From NCBI GenBank assembly GCA_937928405.1, contig CALFWZ010000150.1, positions 1 to 46,656 on the forward strand: a DNA stretch of 46,656 bases. The letters run 5' to 3'. The translations under genes were made by a program, and so were the position numbers. Below the pieces are notes generated by a model. That model saw only the letters and a program-made list of their open reading frames with translations. It had not been told where the DNA came from and did no database searches. Below are positions 1-8,543 of the stretch, in pieces; positions within the stretch are counted from its first letter, which is position 1; every line of letters begins with the position of its first letter. Source of the DNA: an uncultured Saprospiraceae bacterium (GTDB lineage: Bacteria > Bacteroidota > Bacteroidia > Chitinophagales > Saprospiraceae).

Positions 1-218
1 GTAACTTTTAAGTTTACGTTTCCTACCGTTATTTTTCTCTGCAGATTTTTTGCTAAACACTATTGAAAGATATAGGCTTTTGGAGGTAAATCTAGGTGAT
101 AAAAATTGCTTGGGGTAGGTATTTTCACAGTCTGACGTGGACGTGTAAACGAACGACGAAACTTTTTAGTGGGTGGAAAGATGTGGGGTGTATTGTTGCA
201 GCGTGTGGGTATTCATTT

Positions 219-1016
219 TCAATATTCGTAATTTAACTCTTTATAAAGATTTTCAGTAATTTCTTCGATCTTGTTTGCTTCATGTTTGGTCAAATTTAAA
301 TAACTTTTGAAACTACGATTGATATACACTGAATCTATAATTGAATCAATCATTGTATTTATTTCATCTTTGGTGTTTTGCAATGCCTTATTGTAAAAAT
401 TAGACGTCACAATTCCTATATGATCAAATTTGGAATAATAAATATAGCTTTCTAAAAATTTTATTGACTGTTCTTTTGAGTAAGAGTTTTGTAATAATTT
501 ACGTGTTCTAAAATTTGAATTTTTATGTTTTAGTGATGGCCTGTCTATTATATTTGTAATTGGTTGTTTTAAGAAATATTGATATTCATTGTTGATATAA
601 TTCACGATTCCTTGGTTGTTTGTTTCTTGTTTGCTCTCAACAAGCAGTTTTATATCTCTTATCAAATGTTCTACCTGATCGGTATATAATTTTTCAATTT
701 CATCTATAACTTCAGCTTGATCGTTATTATGCTTCCCGGGGGTAATTTTTTTGGCAAGAAATAAGGCAATCATTCCGTTTAAAGAATTACCTCTTAGTAT
801 TGCAGCTACACTATAAAGTATGTACCCAAATTTTGAAGACTTAATAAGTTTTGATATTGCATTTATACTATCAATATTTTTGCAAATAATCATTATGAAT
901 AATAAATTGATCCTAGCATCTATTTCACTATTAAGTTTTATAGATAGTATTTTTTGATACTCTAATACATACTTCGACAAAGAAGCACTAATGTTTTTTA
1001 ATTCAGTCGCATTCAT
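219..1016 (-). CDS. Unrecognised alpha-helical protein, 265 aa
   Basis: I do not recognise this protein. It starts at an ATG, has no signal peptide and is rich in Asn, Lys and Ile, with a predicted mostly helical content. Two moderately hydrophobic stretches occur at about residues 37-46 (LLFIMIICKN) and 67-90 (around YSVAAILRG). They are too polar at their edges to call firm membrane spans. It lies 40 bases after the uvrA stop on the same strand, so read-through from uvrA is possible. Its base composition is clearly more AT-rich than uvrA, which suggests an accessory gene. No catalytic motif is visible. Function is left open; the existence of the gene is supported by the long open frame in AT-rich DNA. 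Confidence 0.6.
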   Translation of the reverse strand: MNATELKNISASLSKYVLEYQKILSIKLNSEIDARINLLFIMIICKNIDSINAISKLIKSSKFGYILYSVAAILRGNSLNGMIALFLAKKITPGKHNNDQAEVIDEIEKLYTDQVEHLIRDIKLLVESKQETNNQGIVNYINNEYQYFLKQPITNIIDRPSLKHKNSNFRTRKLLQNSYSKEQSIKFLESYIYYSKFDHIGIVTSNFYNKALQNTKDEINTMIDSIIDSVYINRSFKSYLNLTKHEANKIEEITENLYKELNYEY

Positions 1017-1056
1017 TCTTTATTCTATTTTTTGCTTGCAAATAACACACCCACCC

Positions 1057-3963
1057 CTACAACTCCATCTTCAAATACCGCCCCGTATGACTCGTCTTAT
1101 GCTTAGCGACCTTTTCCGGCGTTCCAGTAACCACTACTTCTCCACCTCGATGTCCTCCTTCAAGCCCCATATCAATGATAAAATCAGCGACTTTGATTAC
1201 ATCCATATTATGCTCGATCACCAGAATCGTATTCCCTTTATTGACCAATCGGTTCAGCACAATTAATAATTGACGAATATCATCAAAATGCAAACCCGTC
1301 GTTGGTTCGTCCAGAATATAAATCGTTTGTCCTGTATCTCTTTTAGATAATTCTTCAGATAATTTTACCCGTTGTGCTTCTCCACCAGAAAGCGTAGTAG
1401 CGCGTTGACCTAACGTAATATATCCAAGTCCAACTTCTTTTAAGGTTTTTAATTTTCTATAAATATTAGGAATGGGCTGAAAGAAAATTTCGGCTTCTTC
1501 TACGGTCATGTTGAGGACATCGTTAATGGATTTTCCTTTGTACATAACTTCCAACGTTTCGCGATTGTATCGACGGCCCATACAATCTTCACATTCTACT
1601 TCTACGTCGGGCAAGAAGTTCATTTCAATCACGCGTTTACCACCACCACCGCAAGTCTCGCATCTCCCCCCTTTGACATTAAAAGAAAAACGACCTGGTT
1701 TATACCCTCGGATTTTGGCTTCTGGTAATTCGGAAAATATCTTACGAATATCAGTAAAAACACCTGTATAAGTGGCTGGATTAGAACGCGGCGTACGACC
1801 GATCGGCGACTGATCAATTTCAATGACCTTGTCTAGATGATCCATGCCTTTGATGGATTTATGAGGCATAGGCCGTTGAGAACTGCGGTACATATGCGCG
1901 CGCAAAATGGGATACAAGGTTTCGTTGATCAAGGTTGATTTTCCACTTCCCGAGACGCCCGTAATACAGGTGAAAGTTCCTAGTGGAATTTTGATGTCAA
2001 CATTTTTTAGATTGTTTCCAGTCGCACCTTTGAGTTCTAAAAATTTGCCGTTGCCTTTCCTGCGTTCCGTTGGCACCTCAATCCGTTTTTTATCTCGTAA
2101 ATAATCCGCCGTCATCGTAGTCATTTTCATAAACTCTTTAGGCATTCCTTCTGCTACTAATTCGCCACCCAGCTTACCCGCACCGGGGCCCATATCAATC
2201 AGATAATCCGAAGCGAGCATGATATCTTTATCGTGTTCGACCACTAAGACGGTATTCCCAATATCTGACAATTCTCTAAGTGCTTCAATTAATTTTTGGT
2301 TGTCGCGTTGGTGCAGTCCGATACTTGGCTCATCTAGGATGTAGGTGATTCCGGTTAATTGCGATCCAATCTGCGTAGCCAATCGAATCCGCTGAGCCTC
2401 TCCTCCCGACAATGAGCGCGCAGGACGATTTAAACTTAGATAATCCAAGCCAACGTGCAGCAAAAAACCTAGCCGTAGACGAATTTCTTTGACCACATCT
2501 TTGGCAATTTCTTTTTGTCTTTTAGAAAAAGTTTTGGTCACGTTGTCTGTCCAGTCAGCTAATTGGGCAACGTCCATTTCAGCCAGTTCTCCAATGTTTT
2601 TTTCATTGAGTTTAAAATGTAAAGACTCTTTTTTTAGGCGAAGTCCGTTACATGCTGAACAAGTATCGATGGTCATAAAATCTTCCGCCCAGTTTCTAAT
2701 TTTTTCTGAAGTAGATTCTTTAAACCAACGTTCTAGCATTTTAAATAATCCCTCTTGTGCTAAGTCATAAACTAAATCGTGTTGGACTTTTTTAACGACC
2801 CCATAATCGCGATTACCGCCGTAGAGCATAATGTCCATTGCTTCTTTAGGAATTTTTTTGACGGGAGTCGTCATGGTGAATTTATATTTCTTTGCGATCT
2901 TTTTTATTTGCTTATAAGTCGTATTCTCTCTGGGTTCACCGAAAGGTAAAATTCCAGATTCGTTAAGGCTTAAATTTTCGTCAGGGATTACTTTTTTTAG
3001 ATCAACTTTGTTCACCTTTCCTAATCCTTTACAACTTGGGCAAGCACCGTAAGGAGAATTAAAAGAGAAGGCATTAGGGGAAGGTTCTTCGTAGGAAATT
3101 CCCGAATCGGGATCCATCAAATGTTTGCTGTAAGGATGTACTTCGTCTTTACCATGTTCGAGTACCATAATAAATCCGTTGCCCATTTTGAGTGCCGTTT
3201 GCAGGGACGTATTAAGACGGTCACGACGTTCTTTACTGACGGCTAGTCTATCTACTACCGCCTCGATGTCGTGGGTCTTATAACGGTCTATTTGCATGCC
3301 GGATTTGATATCTAAAATTTCACCATCCACGCGGACTTTGGTATAACCTTGCTTCCGGATTTGGTCGAAGAGTTCCCGGTAATGTCCTTTTCTAGCTCTA
3401 ACAAGTGGGGCAAGGAGGACTACTTTCTTTTTGTTGAAATTCTTATAAATATGCTCTAGCATTTGATCCTCGTTGTAGCGGACCATTTTTTTGCCAGTTT
3501 TATAAGAATAAGCTTCTCCTGTACGAGCGAAAAGCAATCTGAGGAAATCATAAATTTCTGTGATGGTTCCGACAGTGGAGCGAGGATTTCGACTCACTGT
3601 TTTTTGTTCAATAGAAATAACGGGACTCAGTCCAGTAATTTGTTCTACATCCGGTCGTTCCATATCACCTATAAATTGCCGAGCGTAGGCCGAAAAGGTT
3701 TCCATATAACGTCGCTGCCCTTCTGCATAGATGGTATCAAAAGCCAAAGAAGATTTTCCACTACCACTGATGCCCGTAATCACTACGAAGCGATTTCGAG
3801 GAATGGAGACATCAATATCTTTGAGGTTGTGCATTCGTGCTCCGATCACGTGCATCTGATCAGGCTCGGAGTAGCCTTCGTTTTTGGGGACTGCTTTAGT
3901 AGACTTTTTTTGAGTCGTCTTTTTTCTATTCGTGGGGGATACGGAAGCTCGTTTCTTTGCCAT
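1057..3963 (-). CDS. uvrA: Excinuclease ABC subunit A (UvrA)
   Basis: UvrA is the damage-sensing ABC ATPase of nucleotide excision repair; it loads UvrB on lesions in the cytoplasm. The protein has 968 residues, close to the family's usual length. The first Walker A (GISGSGKSS) lies at about residue 64. Two ABC signatures are present (LSGGEAQRIRLA and LSGGEAQRVKLS). The C-terminal half has a second Walker A (GVSGSGKSTL) and a complete zinc module with paired cysteines (CETC and CEDC). The first zinc module shows only one Cys pair (CPSC); the upstream pair found in the E. coli protein is absent. I recall this as a variant in some Bacteroidota UvrA, but I cannot check it here. The first 30 residues are a Lys/Ser/Thr-rich tail not found in E. 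coli UvrA. The gene appears monocistronic or cotranscribed with the small gene downstream. uvrB is in the same window, on the other strand. Confidence 0.97.
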   Translation of the reverse strand: MAKKRASVSPTNRKKTTQKKSTKAVPKNEGYSEPDQMHVIGARMHNLKDIDVSIPRNRFVVITGISGSGKSSLAFDTIYAEGQRRYMETFSAYARQFIGDMERPDVEQITGLSPVISIEQKTVSRNPRSTVGTITEIYDFLRLLFARTGEAYSYKTGKKMVRYNEDQMLEHIYKNFNKKKVVLLAPLVRARKGHYRELFDQIRKQGYTKVRVDGEILDIKSGMQIDRYKTHDIEAVVDRLAVSKERRDRLNTSLQTALKMGNGFIMVLEHGKDEVHPYSKHLMDPDSGISYEEPSPNAFSFNSPYGACPSCKGLGKVNKVDLKKVIPDENLSLNESGILPFGEPRENTTYKQIKKIAKKYKFTMTTPVKKIPKEAMDIMLYGGNRDYGVVKKVQHDLVYDLAQEGLFKMLERWFKESTSEKIRNWAEDFMTIDTCSACNGLRLKKESLHFKLNEKNIGELAEMDVAQLADWTDNVTKTFSKRQKEIAKDVVKEIRLRLGFLLHVGLDYLSLNRPARSLSGGEAQRIRLATQIGSQLTGITYILDEPSIGLHQRDNQKLIEALRELSDIGNTVLVVEHDKDIMLASDYLIDMGPGAGKLGGELVAEGMPKEFMKMTTMTADYLRDKKRIEVPTERRKGNGKFLELKGATGNNLKNVDIKIPLGTFTCITGVSGSGKSTLINETLYPILRAHMYRSSQRPMPHKSIKGMDHLDKVIEIDQSPIGRTPRSNPATYTGVFTDIRKIFSELPEAKIRGYKPGRFSFNVKGGRCETCGGGGKRVIEMNFLPDVEVECEDCMGRRYNRETLEVMYKGKSINDVLNMTVEEAEIFFQPIPNIYRKLKTLKEVGLGYITLGQRATTLSGGEAQRVKLSEELSKRDTGQTIYILDEPTTGLHFDDIRQLLIVLNRLVNKGNTILVIEHNMDVIKVADFIIDMGLEGGHRGGEVVVTGTPEKVAKHKTSHTGRYLKMEL

Positions 3964-4023
3964 AGTAGTATTGAAAATATTGCGCGTTTATTAGATTTTT
4001 TAACAAATCCTATCTCAGGATGA

Positions 4024-4031
4024 CAAAGATA
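4024..4031 (-). promoter_or_regulatory. Possible -7 element upstream of uvrA
   Basis: On the minus strand this reads TATCTTTG, matching the Bacteroidota -7 consensus TAnnTTTG, about 60 bases upstream of the uvrA ATG. No convincing -33 TTTG lies at the expected 19-21 base spacing, so the call rests on the -7 alone. Confidence 0.35.
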
Positions 4032-4079
4032 AAACATTTTTTTGGAAAATTGATAGCGGACTAATTTCTCCTTAGTATT

Positions 4080-4119
4080 CAAAAAAATAGCCCCACGCTG
4101 AGATGAATCAGCGTGGGGC
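4080..4119 (-). terminator. Rho-independent terminator of the blaI-M56 operon
   Basis: A perfect 12-base-pair stem (GCCCCACGCTGA pairing with TCAGCGTGGGGC) spans 4090-4119 with a six-base loop. On the minus strand it is followed directly by a run of T residues (complement of 4081-4087). It begins 24 bases after the stop of the M56 gene. There are also four T residues on the plus side, so some bidirectional activity is possible. Confidence 0.85.
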
Positions 4120-4142
4120 TTTTGATCAGAATATAATTGATC

Positions 4143-5744
4143 TTATCTTAGAATGACTTGCTCCGTTTTGGTGAGGGCACCTTGAGTGGCGGTCACTAGT
4201 AAAGTCCCTTTGGCACCCAAAGCTGTGAGATTGAAATTTTCTTCTCCAGTCCCAGAGAAATTATCGTAGCTAACTTCTTTTAAAATTTTTCCGGTGATAT
4301 CGCTGAGATATAGTTTAACAGGACCGGCAGCGGCATTAATTTTAACCGTTATGTCTTGAGTGGCAGGATTTGGAAAAATAGACAAGCCAATAGGTTTGAC
4401 TGATTTGTCTACTTTAGTAGGATCGCCTTCGAGTTTGAATTTTACGGGTAGATTGAAATAAACATTAACGGGCTTTCCTTGGTGGATTCCCGGGTCCCAA
4501 TCAGGCATCGTTTCGATAACCCTCAAAACTTCTACATCGCAACCTTGGCCGATACTTCTTATGACTTCTGGTTTGGTGATTTTCCCTGTTTTATCTATTA
4601 TGAAACGAACAACGAGCGTTCCTTGTGTTCCCGTTTCTCGAGCAAGTTCAGGGTATTTTATATTGGTGTAAATGTGAGTCAATAATTTTTTAGCAGCACA
4701 ACTATGACGTTCTTCTAAATCTACTATATCCGAGCAGCCAGGAAAGAAAGGCATTTGATCTACTTCTTTGAAAATGCTGTCGCTAGGAGAAATATTGACA
4801 GGTGATTTAGTTTCTGAAGTTACGGTGTTTTGTTCGATTATTTCTGATTTTGGCGCTAGCTGATTACTGGCTTTAAAAGCCAATAGTAAGACTGCGAGTA
4901 GTGGAAGGGCCCAAAGATATTTGGTCATGGCCCAGCGGGATGATTTATTTTGATTCATCATGTTAAAGCGTTTTTTTAATTGTGAATGATTAAAATTATT
5001 TGCGAGCGAAAATGCGATTCCGGATTGCATTTGCCGCAACAATAATTGGCCATATTGTTTCTTTTTCGATTGTACGAGTACTTTTTGATCTGCTAAGTAT
5101 TCATGAGTATTGCGAATAGCATTTCTATAAAACCATATAATTGGATTAAACCAAAATAAAATACTGGTAATTTCCAAAAGGATAATATCAATGCTATGAC
5201 GTTGTTGAATATGTGTTAGTTCGTGGCGTAGAATTCGATCTCGGTCGGCTGATGGTAAATCTAATTGTTCACTCCAAAAAAGATTGTTGAAAAATGAAAA
5301 AGGTAAATGGAGCGCTGCTGTTTTAACCAAATCGTACCCTTCTTTTTTTTCGATGACACTCTGTCTTTTTAAAGTCCACAAAGCGTATATGCCGTAAAAT
5401 AATCGTGTGGTCAAACCGGTAACTACGAATAAATAAAGGATGACAAGTATTGTTCCCGTGGAGGTAACGGAACTTCGATTAGCGGTAACCACAATTTCTT
5501 CGAGCGTGTAACCCAGTTGATTGACGGTGACCGCAAGCGGCTGCACCATGATAGAAGCCGTGGTGTCTTTGGTTAACATTGTCCACCAGCCAAAATCTAT
5601 TAAAGGAAAAATCAACCCAAAGAGAAGACTTCCAAGTAAGTAAAGTCGATTGCTGGTAAAGAAAGTTTCTCGGCGTAAAGCCAAAAAGTAAAACAAATAA
5701 AATACAATCCAGCAGCAACTGGTTTGAAGAAGATAAGTTATCAT
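4143..5744 (-). CDS. BlaR1/MecR1-like M56 metallopeptidase with TonB-C and T9SS tail
   Basis: This is a membrane-embedded M56-family metallopeptidase of the antirepressor kind, which in characterised systems senses an envelope signal and inactivates a BlaI-type repressor. Predicted membrane spans lie near residues 3-22, 33-54, 97-120 and 185-207, with one more at 271-292. The zinc site is HELTH (His174, Glu175, His178), with a likely third ligand in HEYLADQ near 214. After the last span comes a TonB C-terminal domain (about 330-430; YPELARETGTQG, then GCDVEVLRVIETMPDWDP). A T9SS type A sorting-like domain follows (about 442-533; starts LSIFPNPATQ). The TonB-C part is similar to the protein at 12790-13545. 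The gene follows its BlaI-like partner by 21 bases, so they form an operon. A T9SS tail on a polytopic inner-membrane protein is odd. The signal sensed is unknown; beta-lactam sensing is not implied. Confidence 0.9.
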   Translation of the reverse strand: MITYLLQTSCCWIVFYLFYFLALRRETFFTSNRLYLLGSLLFGLIFPLIDFGWWTMLTKDTTASIMVQPLAVTVNQLGYTLEEIVVTANRSSVTSTGTILVILYLFVVTGLTTRLFYGIYALWTLKRQSVIEKKEGYDLVKTAALHLPFSFFNNLFWSEQLDLPSADRDRILRHELTHIQQRHSIDIILLEITSILFWFNPIIWFYRNAIRNTHEYLADQKVLVQSKKKQYGQLLLRQMQSGIAFSLANNFNHSQLKKRFNMMNQNKSSRWAMTKYLWALPLLAVLLLAFKASNQLAPKSEIIEQNTVTSETKSPVNISPSDSIFKEVDQMPFFPGCSDIVDLEERHSCAAKKLLTHIYTNIKYPELARETGTQGTLVVRFIIDKTGKITKPEVIRSIGQGCDVEVLRVIETMPDWDPGIHQGKPVNVYFNLPVKFKLEGDPTKVDKSVKPIGLSIFPNPATQDITVKINAAAGPVKLYLSDITGKILKEVSYDNFSGTGEENFNLTALGAKGTLLVTATQGALTKTEQVILR

Positions 5745-5765
5745 AGCAATATCTTTTTTGTCGAT

Positions 5766-6125
5766 TTAATTGTCCTCATCCATTTCGTCCACCATTTTTT
5801 TGAGTTCTTCCAAATCAATTTTTTCTTCTTTTAGTAAAAAAGAAACCAGACTTTTTGGAGAACCGCCGAAATAGTCAGAAACTAATTTTTTAACAGATTT
5901 TTTACTATAGTCTGCTCTCAGAATGATTGGAAAGTATTCGTAGGTTCGTCCATAGGCTTTATGATCGAGAAAACCCTTTGTTTCCAATATCCGAACAATA
6001 GAAGAGATGGTACTATGGGGTGGTTTTGGTGTTCCCATCCGTTCTAAAATATCACGTACGGTGCAGCGTTCTAGGTCCCAGATATGTTGCATGACCTCTT
6101 CTTCCGCCTTTGTTAATCGTTGCAT
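5766..6125 (-). CDS. BlaI/MecI-family transcriptional repressor
   Basis: This is a small winged-helix repressor of the BlaI/MecI/CopY type (119 aa from the chosen start). It has the family hallmarks: LTKAEEEVMQHIWDLE at the N-terminus, the wing region KPPHSTISSIVRILETKGFL, and YEYFPIILRADY leading into the C-terminal dimerisation helices. The protein probably dimerises on a palindromic operator and is cleaved or inactivated through the M56 protein encoded immediately downstream. I chose the ATG giving MQRLTKAEEE because family members start there. An in-frame ATG 13 codons upstream would add a hydrophobic stub unlike the family. The upstream region contains a perfect 8-base inverted repeat and a Bacteroidota-type promoter, so autoregulation is likely. 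Confidence 0.93.
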   Translation of the reverse strand: MQRLTKAEEEVMQHIWDLERCTVRDILERMGTPKPPHSTISSIVRILETKGFLDHKAYGRTYEYFPIILRADYSKKSVKKLVSDYFGGSPKSLVSFLLKEEKIDLEELKKMVDEMDEDN

Positions 6126-6153
6126 AATTATTCTTAGTTGGTTAACTATAATC

Positions 6154-6185
6154 CAAATATACAACGGATAATTCAGGAATGCAAC
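6154..6185 (-). promoter_or_regulatory. Predicted promoter of the blaI-M56 operon
   Basis: On the minus strand a TATATTTG (-7 type, complement of 6154-6161) is preceded, after 20 bases, by GTTG (complement of 6182-6185). This fits the Bacteroidota TTTG / TAnnTTTG promoter model. The predicted transcription start is roughly 6147, giving a short leader of about 20 bases before the ATG at 6125. Confidence 0.6.
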
Positions 6186-6190
6186 TATTT

Positions 6191-6210
6191 AATACGTTTT
6201 GCAACGTATT
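6191..6210. promoter_or_regulatory. Candidate BlaI-type operator
   Basis: AATACGTT and AACGTATT form a perfect 8-base inverted repeat around a 4-base centre, immediately upstream of the predicted -33 element. Further half-site-like copies follow at 6211-6218 (ATTACGTT) and 6233-6240 (AGCGTATT). BlaI-family repressors bind palindromes at their own promoter, so this is the best candidate operator. The assignment is by position and symmetry only. Confidence 0.5.
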
Positions 6211-6269
6211 ATTACGTTGAATATTGATTTTAAGCGTATTTTTTGAAAAAATACAGAATGGAAGGATAA

Positions 6270-6314
6270 AATAAAATGAAAATACCTGCGCTGGAATCAT
6301 CCAAGGCAGGTATT
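6270..6314 (-). terminator. Terminator after the outer-membrane barrel gene
   Basis: A 9-base-pair stem (AATACCTGC at 6281-6289 with GCAGGTATT at 6306-6314), with an inner GGA/TCC pairing, is followed on the minus strand by a T-rich tract with two T4 runs (complement of 6270-6280). It lies 20 bases after the stop of the gene at 6335-7075. Confidence 0.6.
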
Positions 6315-6334
6315 AAAAAAGATCTGAATGAGAT

Positions 6335-7075
6335 TTAATCTACATATTCGACGACGCGCTTAAAGCGGAAGCCGACGGTCAATTCAATAGAATTATTACG
6401 AATATTGAGCTCGGGAATATTTCGATCGTTATTGCCAGTAAAAGGATTAAAAGCATTATTGAAGGCGGGTTGGAAATATTGCTTAGTAAAGTCTGGGTTG
6501 ATGGTCAGTTCGATGGTAGCATCCATATAATCTCCAAGTGGTAATTCAAATCCACCGCCAAAAATAAATCCAAAAGTAAAATCTTGGACGCCTACTTCGG
6601 AAGGAAAACCACTTTGGACACTTAAAGGTAATTCACTAAATTGGTCTAGGCTATTATTTAAACTATATTCTCCTCGTAATCCAAATAGATAGTAAAGATT
6701 ACCGATGCTGGCTAGAAATCGTTGCTTAACACCAACAGATAATGCCAGATTTTGGAAATCATATTTGGTGGTGCGACCATTAAACGTTCGAGGTGCCCCT
6801 GTACCAATATCAGTATATTGAAAACGTCTGATACGAATGGCACTTCCACGATTATGATAGCCTGCTTGTGCAAATATAGAAAACGCTCCTTCCTCCGCGA
6901 GTGATTCGACGGATGCGATAAAATGGTAAGCGAATAAAGCTTCTCGTTCTGAGTTATCCCATTTTTGAAAAGCCATGGTAGGTCCTCCTTTAAGTCCAAA
7001 AGCTACGCCTTGTGTTGTTCCAGTTGTCAAACAAGCAAAACTTATTAAGCAAATAAAAGCTAAAATTCGAATCAT
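6335..7075 (-). CDS. Outer-membrane beta-barrel protein, porin/PorT-like
   Basis: The 246-residue product starts with a signal peptide (MIRILAFICLISFACLTTG, cleavage near residue 20-23). The rest is alternating polar/aromatic beta strands ending in a final strand with a Phe (IELTVGFRFKRVVEYV). This is the architecture of small Bacteroidota outer-membrane barrels annotated as porin family or PorT-like. Glycines cluster in FGFIFGGGFELPLG. The exact function is unknown; such proteins are often structural or of unknown role. It appears to be a single gene, with its own terminator downstream and a 63-base gap to the stop of the LysM gene upstream. The start is the only ATG ahead of the signal peptide. 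Confidence 0.8.
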   Translation of the reverse strand: MIRILAFICLISFACLTTGTTQGVAFGLKGGPTMAFQKWDNSEREALFAYHFIASVESLAEEGAFSIFAQAGYHNRGSAIRIRRFQYTDIGTGAPRTFNGRTTKYDFQNLALSVGVKQRFLASIGNLYYLFGLRGEYSLNNSLDQFSELPLSVQSGFPSEVGVQDFTFGFIFGGGFELPLGDYMDATIELTINPDFTKQYFQPAFNNAFNPFTGNNDRNIPELNIRNNSIELTVGFRFKRVVEYVD

Positions 7076-7138
7076 TTTTTTCTTTTTTAAGTCTATAAAA
7101 TAAATATTATGCTATGCGGTGGCTGTGATATTCCAAGA

Positions 7139-8497
7139 TTACTTAACCCGCAAAGTTTGTCCAACCGAAATAATATTAGATCTCATCTGATTGAGCAATC
7201 GAATATCTTCGACGGATGTACCATAATATTGTGACAGTTTATATAAGGTATCCCCTTTTACGACTCGATGGTAAATGGGTTTCGCTTGTGGAAGCTCATC
7301 GTCGAAAGGGTTAAACGTTTCACTTGTATCAATTTCATCACCCGTTTCGAATTCCACTTCGTCACTTTCAACAGGATCTTTGGTTTCGGTCTGAGGAGAG
7401 GAAGGATTTACCTCCCGGTCCTTCTTTGGTGAGCTATTGTCTTTTTTAGGATTTATATTATCTCTTTCAGGAACCTCGGAGCTTCGGATGGTTCTTGGAG
7501 TTTTACTTTTACTGACTTTCCATCCCCGTAGTTTGATCAGGCTGCCCACTGCCGGTTCGCGGCCTTCTGAAATTCGGTTTCTCTTCCGAAGTTTTTTTAC
7601 CTTGACTCCATAAATTTGAGAAAGATAGAACATCGTTTCCCCCTCACGAACTTGATGATATTTCTTCTTACCACGATAGCCGTTGCGTTTGCGTTGGAGA
7701 TATACCCGTGAGTTAGGAGTGATATCTTGGGTGATTCGTGTCAGACGATCATTATATTTTAAGATGCGTTTAGTCTTAACACCCGTTCTATTCGCAATTT
7801 CTAGCGGTGTATCATTTTTTTCTGCTAGAACGACTTTTACATCATTTAAAAATAGGATTCCAGAATCATCTACTTCTATTTCTTCGGTGGCGATTTCTTC
7901 TTCGTATCTATCATCTGGATAGCGGTCATCGTCGGGTAAATCTACTTCGGGTGCTGCTTTTTGATCATATTGATATAATTCGTAAGACTCAATAATGCCA
8001 ATCAGTTTTTCCGCATAAGTTGGACTAGTGGCATAGCCCGCGGCTTTTAGGCCACGAGCCCAGGCCTTGTAGTCACGAGGATTCAATTTAAATAAATCAC
8101 CGTACCGATAGCGTTTCCGGGGGTCACGTAAAAATTCAGAATGAGCAATATAAGATTCGGTTGCTTTTTTATATACCCTAAAACAGGATTTAATCAGTTT
8201 CCCAGCATCATTATAATCATCATCTTCTAGGTAATAAGTATCCCCCTGCCATTGCGCTTTTGAACCGCATTTCATGCCGAAGTGATTTTTTGCTTTTCGT
8301 GCTAGGGTGCTTTGTCCTGCGTTGGATTCAAGAATACCTTGGGCGAGTTTGATACTCGCTGGAACACCCGCTCGCTCCATCTCTTGGATGGCGATTTTTT
8401 TATATTTATCAATATATTTTTCTCGGGAATTTTTCTGTCCAAAAAGACTTCCTGATATATATATTAAAACCAGCAGTATGATCGTTTTTTTTAACAT
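7139..8497 (-). CDS. GH73-type N-acetylglucosaminidase with three LysM domains
   Basis: This is a secreted peptidoglycan hydrolase (452 aa). A signal peptide (MLKKTIILLVLIYISGSLFG) is followed by a FlgJ/GH73-like glucosaminidase domain at about residues 28-175. That domain contains the catalytic-Glu segment LAQGILESNAGQS (Glu57 the likely acid) and the NHFGMKC motif. Three LysM repeats follow, at about 215-268 (the most diverged), 280-325 (YHQVREGETMFYLSQIYG) and 408-452 (YHRVVKGDTLYKLSQYYG). They are separated by a Lys/Pro/Ser-rich then acidic linker (about 340-405). LysM domains anchor the enzyme to the glycan strand. The probable role is septal or lateral wall remodelling in the periplasm. 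The gene is divergent from the SH3 lipoprotein gene, another likely envelope protein, with a 120-base shared upstream region. Confidence 0.92.
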   Translation of the reverse strand: MLKKTIILLVLIYISGSLFGQKNSREKYIDKYKKIAIQEMERAGVPASIKLAQGILESNAGQSTLARKAKNHFGMKCGSKAQWQGDTYYLEDDDYNDAGKLIKSCFRVYKKATESYIAHSEFLRDPRKRYRYGDLFKLNPRDYKAWARGLKAAGYATSPTYAEKLIGIIESYELYQYDQKAAPEVDLPDDDRYPDDRYEEEIATEEIEVDDSGILFLNDVKVVLAEKNDTPLEIANRTGVKTKRILKYNDRLTRITQDITPNSRVYLQRKRNGYRGKKKYHQVREGETMFYLSQIYGVKVKKLRKRNRISEGREPAVGSLIKLRGWKVSKSKTPRTIRSSEVPERDNINPKKDNSSPKKDREVNPSSPQTETKDPVESDEVEFETGDEIDTSETFNPFDDELPQAKPIYHRVVKGDTLYKLSQYYGTSVEDIRLLNQMRSNIISVGQTLRVK

Positions 8498-8543
8498 AAC
8501 ATCTATTTTAACCGATATAAATTCTAGTATTAACCCTAAATTT

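Noticed and set aside
1..218. Possible gene fragment at the left edge
   Set aside because: All frames are quickly interrupted and no known motif is visible.
991..2770. Plus-strand open frames opposite uvrA
   Set aside because: They are antisense shadows of a well-supported gene, with no domain or start signal of their own.
4143..6125. Beta-lactam resistance operon
   Set aside because: Only the sensor/repressor-type pair is present; no beta-lactamase or PBP2a gene is nearby, and the MBL-fold gene at 33559 is unlinked. M56-BlaI pairs regulate many other things.
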